Shown here piece after piece: positions 6,545-11,958 of a stretch of 12,328 nucleotides of DNA. The DNA comes from JAJUJL01 sp041736465. GTDB lineage: Bacteria; Chloroflexota; Anaerolineae; Anaerolineales; UBA4823. The position numbers and the translations under genes were made by a program. The notes below the pieces were generated by a model. The model had not been told where the DNA came from and ran no database searches. It was given only the letters and a program-made list of their open reading frames with translations. The stretch is from contig JBGSTO010000610.1 of NCBI GenBank assembly GCA_041736465.1, positions 1 through 12,328 of the forward strand. The letters are read 5' to 3'. The first letter of the stretch is position 1. Each line of letters opens with the position of its first letter.

Positions 6545-7585
6545 ATGACAGATGACGAACTAATTACTGAAGTCGAGACGCAACGAAGTCTGATGATTGC
6601 AGTAGCGACGGGTGGTCCGAGAATTGAAGAGGTCAACAAGCAATATACAGATCGCCGAAAGCTTATTGCGGCTGAGCTTCGGCGACGTGGGTTTCAAGAT
6701 CCAAACCCTCATGGGGATCTTTGGGCTTGGTATGGAAGATGGAGTTCTGGTGATATGCAAAGTTGGGGTTCTCGCCGAGTTTACATTTCTAAGATGTACC
6801 AACCTCTCATTAATCAGATTCAGTCTGGCTTGATTGACCGAGAACACATGGAGGCATCTATGGCTACAACAAATCGTCCGCATGAGCTAAATGAAACTCA
6901 ATTGCATATATTACGTTTTATAAGAAACAGTCCCTCTCGCGTTAGCGTAAGGAAATTATCCAATGTTCTTCTTTACTCAAAGGACGAGGTTACTTCAGCG
7001 CTTAAATTTCTGGTTAACGAGAGATTTGTTAGACAAGATGAGCGAGACAAAGTTAGCTGGGATCACGAACAGGCAACTTATTTCACCGTGCCGAGTATGC
7101 GGGAGAAAATTGACGTTATACTACAGTCTACCAGATCTACATTTCCGCGCCCTTTACGAGTCTTCCTTTGTCACTCTTCCAATGACAAACCAGCAGTTCG
7201 CGAATTGTATCGCCGACTGATTGCAGCTAAGCTCGATCCATGGCTTGATGAAGAGAAATTGTTGCCTGGGCAAGAATGGCAGCTTGAAATTCAACAAGCA
7301 GTCCGCAATGCCGATGTTGTAATCGTGTGTCTTTCTCAAGGTTCAGTTAACAAGGCAGGTTATGTTCAGAAGGAAATCAAATATGCGCTTGATGTAGCTG
7401 ATGAACAACCAGAAGGTGCAATTTTCTTGATTCCATTAAAACTCGAAGAGTGCACTGTGCCTGCTCGCCTAAGTAATCGCCAGTGGGTAAATTACGATGA
7501 AGAGAATGGTTATAGCAAACTCTTAAAAGCTTTGCGAGCTCGTGCCCAAAGCTTAGGTATTGAAGGACCTCCAGAAAAGCCATGA
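6545..7585 (+). CDS. TIR-domain protein with internal winged helix
   Basis: The 346-aa product has three parts. Residues 1-110 are a charged helical region. Residues 114-185 look like a winged helix (ETQLHILRFI, then VSVRKLSNVLLYSKDEVTSA and a wing). Residues 203-335 form a TIR domain of the bacterial TIR_2 type. It starts RVFLCHSSNDK (205-215), has a WLDEEKLLPGQEW loop (233-245), ADVVIVCLS (256-264) and VQKEIKYAL (274-282). E277 is the likely catalytic glutamate, by analogy with NAD-cleaving TIR proteins. Known bacterial TIR proteins degrade NAD or make signalling nucleotides during phage infection; that role here is inference. The frame is open to ATG 6473, but GAGGA before 6545 favours the later start. 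An attC-like site lies 20 bases after the stop. Confidence 0.9.
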   Translation: MTDDELITEVETQRSLMIAVATGGPRIEEVNKQYTDRRKLIAAELRRRGFQDPNPHGDLWAWYGRWSSGDMQSWGSRRVYISKMYQPLINQIQSGLIDREHMEASMATTNRPHELNETQLHILRFIRNSPSRVSVRKLSNVLLYSKDEVTSALKFLVNERFVRQDERDKVSWDHEQATYFTVPSMREKIDVILQSTRSTFPRPLRVFLCHSSNDKPAVRELYRRLIAAKLDPWLDEEKLLPGQEWQLEIQQAVRNADVVIVCLSQGSVNKAGYVQKEIKYALDVADEQPEGAIFLIPLKLEECTVPARLSNRQWVNYDEENGYSKLLKALRARAQSLGIEGPPEKP

Positions 7586-7605
7586 CCTAATGTATACTGA
7601 AAACT

Positions 7606-7735
7606 GCCCAACAAAGCGTGAAGCCGACTTGGGGTATGCGTCGCCGTTTTCAGGCATTATTCTTGGCTTTGGGCTGGTTCCGTAAAGGGGACGGTTTCTC
7701 ATCTCTCCCAGCGCCAGTAACACATACCGTCAGGC
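7606..7735 (+). repeat. attC-like site with a variant core
   Basis: The element is 130 bp. GCCCAAC (7606-7612) is a perfect RYYYAAC and is followed by AAAGCGTGAAGCCGAC, very close to the same part of the aadA1 attC. The right box is GTCAGGC (7729-7735), where GTC replaces the usual GTT. Before it, GCGCCAGTAACA matches the site at 5318. The centre (TTCTTGGCTTTGGG, GGTTCCG) is nearly the same as in 8444-8572. Confidence 0.52.
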
Positions 7736-7751
7736 GAGGTGACAAAATTCT

Positions 7752-8003
7752 ATGTTCAAGACACACGAGATCTCCATCGGACCAATCTTTCGACTTTTCC
7801 TCGGCGCTTTAGGCATTCTTGTCGTTGTAACCGCATTGTTTCTCGCAGTGAGAGAGCTCTGGTTGGCATTTCAAGGAGAGTGGTTGAGATGGATATCCGC
7901 TTTACTTCTTCTCATCATCATGTTCGGAGGAGTATCGCTCTTGCGCAGCGCTGTTCGGGGGCGGCTTTCCATCCGTTCTCACCAGGTAAAAAACAAAATC
8001 TAG
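7752..8003 (+). CDS. Small two-helix membrane protein
   Basis: The 83-aa product has two hydrophobic helices, about residues 11-34 and 45-60, and a basic C-terminal tail (LLRSAVRGRLSIRSHQV) that should be cytoplasmic. I do not recognise a family. GAGGTGA (7736-7742), nine bases before the ATG, supports the start and lies directly after the core of the attC-like site, as expected for the first gene of a cassette. The next gene starts 24 bases after the stop, so the two probably form one two-gene cassette. The DNA encoding the tail recurs as a remnant at 9967-10040. Confidence 0.65.
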   Translation: MFKTHEISIGPIFRLFLGALGILVVVTALFLAVRELWLAFQGEWLRWISALLLLIIMFGGVSLLRSAVRGRLSIRSHQVKNKI

Positions 8004-8027
8004 TCACCCATAGCTGCATGCTGAATC

Positions 8028-8429
8028 ATGATCAAACCTGCAATCAATTCGAAAACCAAACTCATCGTATCAACACTGATCGCCAATTTCATGCTTTCCT
8101 GGACACTCTTGCCGTTCGTAATACCGCCTTTCCGAGGTTACACGCCCTCCGAGCTCTTCGAAGTCCTTTTCTGGCAGGGCATTGGCGCAGTCGGGTGGCC
8201 CTTCGTGCTCTTCGGTGTTGCCCTCAGCTTGCCTTTTGGCGCTAAACTTAACAGCGCAGACTCCCTCTTCACGCTGATGTACCCTGCCATCCAGTTCCTT
8301 TTGCTCCGATCTGCGTTCTCAAGAACGCAGCGCCATTGGGAACTCATCCTGATGCATGCGTTCGTCACCCTCTCCTTCGCCGTCGTCTGGTATTATGTTC
8401 TCAACGGGTATGATTTCATGACCGGTTAG
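8028..8429 (+). CDS. Four-helix membrane protein, function unknown
   Basis: The 133-aa product has hydrophobic helices near residues 13-32, 46-69, 80-93 and 106-124 and no recognisable catalytic motif. GYTPSELFEVLFWQGIGAVG in the first half looks like a conserved family block, but I cannot name the family. No good ribosome binding site precedes ATG 8028, so translation may be coupled to the upstream gene 24 bases away. The stop lies 14 bases before an attC-like site. A shortened, broken copy of this gene lies at 10941-11044, where 315 internal bases are missing. Confidence 0.72.
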   Translation: MIKPAINSKTKLIVSTLIANFMLSWTLLPFVIPPFRGYTPSELFEVLFWQGIGAVGWPFVLFGVALSLPFGAKLNSADSLFTLMYPAIQFLLLRSAFSRTQRHWELILMHAFVTLSFAVVWYYVLNGYDFMTG

Positions 8430-8443
8430 CCCAGATCAGGGTT

Positions 8444-8572
8444 GCCCGGCACAGCGTCCACCGGACGGTGGCTACGCCTCGCGTTTTCAGACGTTTTTCT
8501 TGGCTTCGAGTTGGTTCCGATAAACTGGCGCTGTCCCGTCCCACCCCAATCAGCTAACGCAAGCTGCCAGGC
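8444..8572 (+). repeat. attC-like element, strongly variant ends
   Basis: The 129-bp element aligns over its centre with 7606-7735 (CGTTTTCAG, TTCTTGGCTT, GGTTCCG). Its ends are GCCCGGC (8444-8450) and GCCAGGC (8566-8572), which pair with one another but lack the AAC and GTT of true integron cores. GCTAACGCAA near the right end matches the site at 4442. Confidence 0.48.
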
Positions 8573-8588
8573 GATTTTGAATGAGACT

Positions 8589-8816
8589 ATGAATGACGTC
8601 AGGGATTTCACCTTCTCGCCTGATCCGGCAATCAATGCCTCCGTCCAGAATATGTTGCCGCATTTCAGCGAAGAATCGCAGCGGCGAATGCGCAAAGCCA
8701 TTCGTGATTCTGCAAGATCGGCGCAAACACACGGCGGCGAGAACATTGATCTTCACGGTGATCTGTTCAGCGGCAGTCATCGTTGGGGTAATTGGTTCGG
8801 CTGTTATGTTCATTGA
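8589..8816 (+). CDS. Possible small protein, probably frameshifted membrane protein
   Basis: ATG 8589 lies 16 bases after the preceding attC-like element and opens a 75-codon frame. The first 47 residues look like a plausible soluble segment (FTFSPDPAINASVQNML, then charged EESQRRMRKAIRDSAR). From about 8730 the frame gives an unlikely Gly/His/Trp-rich tail. In the +1 frame the same DNA encodes RTLIFTVICSAAVIVGVIG and a few more hydrophobic residues, a classic membrane helix. I infer a frameshift, or sequencing error, near 8725-8735 in a small single-helix membrane protein. The shifted frame then runs on to 8964 over the next gene, so its original stop is unclear. No family is recognised. Confidence 0.4.
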   Translation: MNDVRDFTFSPDPAINASVQNMLPHFSEESQRRMRKAIRDSARSAQTHGGENIDLHGDLFSGSHRWGNWFGCYVH

Positions 8817-8830
8817 ATGTGTGAGGCATC

Positions 8831-9328
8831 ATGATAGTAAACCATCTCCTTACGCACGGCCTGTTCTATGCGATCGTAGTAACCAGCTATCTCTTTATGG
8901 TTATGGTTACAACCAGCCCACGCATTTGGGGCTACAGCGATTACTCGCAAGCGATAAAAGATAAGGTACCACCCCAAACGAAAGGCGAAAAGAAGATAGC
9001 AGGGCTGATCGCATTGCCGTGGTTTATCTTTACACTTGGATTCCCGGTTTATTCAACATTGGTATTGAAGGCGAAGCTTTCAGGTGATATTTCGTGGGGA
9101 GCGGCGTTCGCCAATCTGTTTGCACTATTCATACTTGCAACAATCGGAGATCTGGTGATACTTGATTGGCTCATCATCAGTAAAATAACTCCCAGGTTTG
9201 TGATTATTCCTGGGACACTGAAAGATGACTACAAAGATTTCTCCCACCACTTCAAAGGGCATGCAAAGTCCTTGATTGTGATTATTCCTGTATTCCTTGG
9301 GCTGGCTGCCATAATCAGCTATTTATGA
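8831..9328 (+). CDS. Four-helix membrane protein, function unknown
   Basis: The 165-aa product has helices near residues 7-27, 57-78, 90-117 and 147-164. A polar loop (28-56) with SDYSQAIKDKVPPQTKGEKK separates the first two. The segment GDLVILDWLIISKITPRF (106-123) has acidic residues inside a helix and may be functionally important. Comparable small bacterial membrane proteins are known only as hypothetical. GTGAGG four bases before ATG 8831 could be its ribosome binding site. It begins 14 bases after the preceding small frame, so the two may share a cassette. It ends 14 bases before the short attC-like hairpin. Confidence 0.78.
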   Translation: MIVNHLLTHGLFYAIVVTSYLFMVMVTTSPRIWGYSDYSQAIKDKVPPQTKGEKKIAGLIALPWFIFTLGFPVYSTLVLKAKLSGDISWGAAFANLFALFILATIGDLVILDWLIISKITPRFVIIPGTLKDDYKDFSHHFKGHAKSLIVIIPVFLGLAAIISYL

Positions 9329-9342
9329 TCTCTGAGAGCTGC

Positions 9343-9402
9343 GCCTGACACAGCGTCCCGCGAACGGGGCGTCCTCCCCGCCGGTGACGCAACCTGTCAG
9401 GC
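9343..9402 (+). repeat. Short 60-bp attC-like hairpin with GTC core
   Basis: GCGCCTGACA and TGTCAGGCGC form a perfect 10-bp outer stem spanning 9341-9404. The core-like boxes are GCCTGAC (9343-9349) and GTCAGGC (9396-9402). Inside, GCGTC pairs with GACGC, CCG with CGG and GGGG with CCCC, leaving small bulges. Length and plan match short attC sites, but the conserved GTT is GTC, with a matching change on the other side. Confidence 0.5.
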
Positions 9403-9464
9403 GCTTCCTTCTTACCGAGAATTCTTGATTAATTATGGATATTGATGTACTCTATTTTTGGACA

Positions 9465-9489
9465 CCTCCCACCCCGCTAACTGTTGGGC
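9465..9489 (+). repeat. Right-half remnant of an attC-like site
   Basis: CCTCCCACCCCGCTAACT followed by GTTGGGC (9483-9489) resembles the right end of the element at 8444 (TCCCACCCC, GCTAAC, then its core), here with a canonical GTT core. The next gene starts 21 bases on. No matching left half is evident between 9403 and 9464, which holds no gene. Confidence 0.33.
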
Positions 9490-9510
9490 TAATAAGAAAG
9501 GCTTAATTGG

Positions 9511-9960
9511 ATGAACAGCTTAAGAAGTTTCAAAATGCTTGAGCCATTCTATTTCGCGCTGGGTCTTGTGAACAGTGGATTTCTGATTTTCATCTTTCTG
9601 ATTCGTGAGAATCATTTTGATCTACTGCAAAAAATTGGATGGGTATATTTTTTATTAGCGATTCCAGCCATTTATGCGATTTTCCTTGTCCAACAGGAGC
9701 ATAAGACACAACGATACACTATCTTTCTGGGAATCTTTTTGGCGTTTCTGGCGATCGAAGCTCTATATGACTGGATTTTGAAGATTCCGTTCCGAGAGAC
9801 AATGGATTGGAAACAATTGGCGCCATATGTCGCGCTCTACTTCTCGATGAATTATGGATTTGTGGTAATGACCTGGAAATATTATTCCGTGCCATACGGG
9901 ATCATTCTGCTTGTTCTTTTTGTTATCCAAATCACAGCAAATATAGTCACGCATTCTTAA
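9511..9960 (+). CDS. Small multi-helix membrane protein, function unknown
   Basis: The 149-aa product has about five hydrophobic segments: residues 14-31, 44-60, 69-90, 104-121 and 129-146. Blocks NHFDLLQKIGWVYFLLAIPA (34-53) and YTIFLGIFLAFLAIEALYDW (69-88) feel conserved, and I recall similar uncharacterised proteins in environmental bacteria. AAAGG nine bases before ATG 9511 is a reasonable ribosome binding site. The gene follows a canonical GTTGGGC core by 21 bases, so it is likely the gene of its own cassette. Downstream, instead of an attC-like element, comes the remnant of another cassette gene. Confidence 0.75.
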   Translation: MNSLRSFKMLEPFYFALGLVNSGFLIFIFLIRENHFDLLQKIGWVYFLLAIPAIYAIFLVQQEHKTQRYTIFLGIFLAFLAIEALYDWILKIPFRETMDWKQLAPYVALYFSMNYGFVVMTWKYYSVPYGIILLVLFVIQITANIVTHS

Positions 9961-9966
9961 TTCACA

Positions 9967-10040
9967 CAGGTGGTTCGCTCTTGAGCAGCGCCGTTCGAGG
10001 GCGGCTATCCATCTGTACTCGCCGGGTAAAAAAAAGATTC
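9967..10040 (+). pseudogene. 3'-end remnant of the 7752-8003 gene
   Basis: Bases 9971-10040 align without gaps to 7931-8000 with about 14 mismatches in 70. The reading frame still gives LLSSAVRGRLSI, the counterpart of LLRSAVRGRLSI in the intact protein. The upstream three quarters of the gene are missing, so this cannot be functional. It marks the left end of a decayed second copy of the cassette. Confidence 0.75.
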
Positions 10041-10048
10041 AGTAGTTT

Positions 10049-10071
10049 TGCACTCTTTACAAACGAGTGCA
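10049..10071. repeat. Seven-base-pair hairpin
   Basis: TGCACTC (10049-10055) and GAGTGCA (10065-10071) pair perfectly around a 9-base loop. It sits just after the gene remnant, near the left border of the inserted segment. No T-run follows. Confidence 0.4.
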
Positions 10072-10073
10072 GA

Positions 10074-10149
10074 AACCACAGATGCACACCGGCAAGGAAT
10101 TACCAGAATTATGGTCAGAATCAGTGTTCATCTGTGTTGATCTGTGGTT
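10074..10149. repeat. AACCACAGAT / ATCTGTGGTT inverted repeat
   Basis: AACCACAGAT (10074-10083) is the perfect reverse complement of ATCTGTGGTT (10140-10149). The right arm is part of a short run of ATCTGTG-type units (CATCTGTGTT, GATCTGTGG). Repeats with this wording are dispersed in many bacterial genomes and are not coding. It lies upstream of the 10204 gene and may have arrived with it. Confidence 0.55.
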
Positions 10150-10203
10150 GAACAAGTATTTGTGTTCAAAGTTGAACCATTTTAGCGATTTCCAAAGACA
10201 GCG

Positions 10204-10905
10204 ATGTTGACGGACGACTTGTTTACCTACCTTTTTGATGGACAGCCGCATCCCCTTTTTCAGCCAATGTCTGTGTGGTTGGCATCGTCGCGTCGCTTCA
10301 CTGCCTTTGTCACCACCTTCCAAGACAAAATCCGAAAGAAACTGCGTATAACCCAGGGTCAGGAAAGTCCCCTGGATCTTCAGCTAGAATTAGAAACGGC
10401 TTACTTGCTGCTGCAAGAACGATCCTTGAGTGTGGTGTACGAACCAGAGCTGTCCAAACGCATTCGCAGCCCCGACTTCGCCGTCACCTTTACCACCAGC
10501 CTTACCTTTATGCTTGAAGTAACAAGAGTACAAGCGGATCCGAAGAACACTGTGCATGTGCAACTGGCCGATACAATTACCAGCAAACTCGGCCAATTGC
10601 TGCCACAGCGCGGCAATACCTTGCTGATCAGTGTCGAGGCAATGGATCTGGCGCCGGGTGACATTCAGGCTGCGATGCTCAGTATGCAGCAGCGTGCAGA
10701 ACGAAATGATCCAACTTTCTTGCAGCGCTATGCATTTCGCGATCGGGCTGACTTCTTTCGCCATTATCAGCGTTTAAGTGAGATTCTCGTTCGAGGACCG
10801 CATTTCGAAGTGACTAAATCAGTGGTCACCTGGATTAATCCTCAAGCGAAACATCCATTGCCGAGCAAAGTGCGCACCGCCCTTTACCGCAGCCACACCT
10901 CATAA
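10204..10905 (+). CDS. Putative PD-(D/E)XK-like protein, uncharacterised
   Basis: The product is 233 aa and soluble. Its middle has the pattern of a restriction-endonuclease-like fold: a helix with LQLELETAYLLLQERS (59-74), a strand, then SPDFAVTF (89-96) with P90-D91, and FMLEVTRV (102-109) with E105. The PD...ExT arrangement differs from the canonical ExK in having threonine (T107), which occurs in some variants but could mean reduced catalysis. The rest is helical with no further motif. I infer a nuclease-like domain with modest certainty; a non-catalytic relative is possible. No clear ribosome binding site precedes ATG 10204. The gene lies in a segment that interrupts a decayed cassette copy, which points to a separate insertion. 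Confidence 0.65.
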   Translation: MLTDDLFTYLFDGQPHPLFQPMSVWLASSRRFTAFVTTFQDKIRKKLRITQGQESPLDLQLELETAYLLLQERSLSVVYEPELSKRIRSPDFAVTFTTSLTFMLEVTRVQADPKNTVHVQLADTITSKLGQLLPQRGNTLLISVEAMDLAPGDIQAAMLSMQQRAERNDPTFLQRYAFRDRADFFRHYQRLSEILVRGPHFEVTKSVVTWINPQAKHPLPSKVRTALYRSHTS

Positions 10906-10940
10906 TGGGAGCTCAATCAGGCGTATCGTGAGCTGACGCC

Positions 10941-11044
10941 GCATGCTGAATCATGATTAAGATGCATGTGCCAGTCACCCTCGCCTTCGCCGTCGTGTGG
11001 TACGATGTTCTCAACGCATAGGTTATCATGCCAGGTTAGCCCAG
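10941..11044 (+). pseudogene. Internally deleted copy of the 8028-8429 gene
   Basis: Bases 10941-10960 match 8016-8035 at 19 of 20 positions, and 10961-11044 match 8351-8434 with most bases identical. The 315 bases between (8036-8350) are absent. The deletion is a multiple of three, so a 22-aa frame remains (10953-11021), beginning MIKMHVPVTLAFAVVWY, with a premature TAG. The membrane protein cannot be made. Confidence 0.8.
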
Positions 11045-11055
11045 ACCTCACAACC

Positions 11056-11084
11056 GCCTGACGCAGCCTCCGCCGGATGGAGCG
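11056..11084 (+). repeat. Truncated attC-like element
   Basis: GCCTGACGCAGCCTCCGCC and the bases after it align with the left end of the element at 8444 (GCCCGGCACAGCGTCCACC). It follows the gene remnant exactly as the full element follows the intact gene. Similarity stops near 11084 and no right half is seen, so the array seems to end here. Confidence 0.42.
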
Positions 11085-11123
11085 ATCAACCCCAGCGTAT
11101 GCTGCGGAATTTGCTAGAGTGAT

Positions 11124-11128
11124 GGAGG
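11124..11128 (+). promoter_or_regulatory. Ribosome binding site deciding the hydrolase start
   Basis: GGAGG ends five bases before ATG 11134. The upstream in-frame ATG codons at 11077 and 11122 have no such site, and the frame from 11077 begins inside the repeat remnant. Confidence 0.65.
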
Positions 11129-11133
11129 CACAC

Positions 11134-11958
11134 ATGGAATGCCAGGTACGTGATATCACAATTTACTATGAGCAGTTCGGCAGCGGGAAGCCGCTGCTAC
11201 TGCTGCATGGCAGACCGCTCGACCATCGCTCCATAGCCAACGATTTTGAACCCATTTTCATGCACCGCAGCGGGTGGCGACGTATCTATCCCGACCTGCC
11301 GGGGATGGGAAAGACGCGTGCTGCAGATTGGATCACCCATCAAGATCAGATGCTCGATTTGATCATCGATTTCATCGACGCTGTCATCCCTGGCGAACGC
11401 TTCGTGCTTGCAGGCTCCTCCTATGGCGGCTTTCTCGCCCGCGGGTTGGTGCATCATCGCGGCGCTCAAATCAACGGACTCTTCTTGGGGGTGCCGGCCA
11501 TCGAGCTGGATTTCGCCAAACGAGACATCCCCCAACATTTGGTCGTGCATGAAGATGCGGAATTTCTGGCCGCGTTGGCGCCGGACGAACAGGACTTGAA
11601 AGAATTCGTCGTCGCGCAAAGTATGGACGTGCTGGCTCAGTTTCGCCAATTTATTAGTCCGGCAGTTGAAATCGCTGACCATGCCTTTTTACAGCGCTTG
11701 AGCCAACACAATGCTTTCTCCTTCGACGTGGATACGCTTCCAGCTCCTTTTCCGGCGCCCACCCTGTTTCTTACTGGACGCCAGGATCACTGGTGCGGTT
11801 ACCAGGATGCCTATCGCCTCTTAGACAATTATCCCCGGGCGAGTTTTATCATACTGGATCGCGCCGGGCACGCATTGGCTTTTGAACAGAAGACGCTTTT
11901 CAGAGCCTTAGTGAATGAGTGGTTGGATCGGGTAGAAGAATATGCACACATCGAATAA
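11134..11958 (+). CDS. Alpha/beta hydrolase
   Basis: The 274-aa product is a typical cytoplasmic alpha/beta-fold hydrolase. After a short strand region (RDITIYYEQFGSGKP) come LLLLHGRPLD (21-30) with the HG oxyanion-hole motif, YPDLPGMGKT (52-61), the nucleophile elbow GSSYGG (94-99) with S96 in GxSxG, D218 in FLTGRQDHW (212-220) and H246 in AGHAL (245-249). The Ser-Asp-His triad is complete, so it should be an active esterase, lipase or similar. The substrate cannot be told from sequence. I place the start at ATG 11134 because of GGAGG five bases upstream; the frame remains open to 11077 but that part is repeat-derived. It overlaps or abuts the downstream membrane protein gene, so the two are probably cotranscribed. 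Confidence 0.92.
   Translation: MECQVRDITIYYEQFGSGKPLLLLHGRPLDHRSIANDFEPIFMHRSGWRRIYPDLPGMGKTRAADWITHQDQMLDLIIDFIDAVIPGERFVLAGSSYGGFLARGLVHHRGAQINGLFLGVPAIELDFAKRDIPQHLVVHEDAEFLAALAPDEQDLKEFVVAQSMDVLAQFRQFISPAVEIADHAFLQRLSQHNAFSFDVDTLPAPFPAPTLFLTGRQDHWCGYQDAYRLLDNYPRASFIILDRAGHALAFEQKTLFRALVNEWLDRVEEYAHIE

Noticed and set aside
7739..8245. 168-codon frame overlapping the two small membrane protein genes
   Set aside because: Its peptide is rich in His, Arg and Ser without structure, while the two overlapped frames give clean membrane helices and one is conserved in the decayed copy.
10074..10149. Inverted repeat as the terminal repeats of a small transposable element
   Set aside because: The enclosed 56 bases encode nothing, no target duplication is visible at its ends, and similar repeats are common as dispersed non-coding sequence.
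11197..11682. 161-codon minus-strand frame inside the hydrolase gene
   Set aside because: The + strand frame carries the full Ser-Asp-His triad; the opposite frame has no family-like features.
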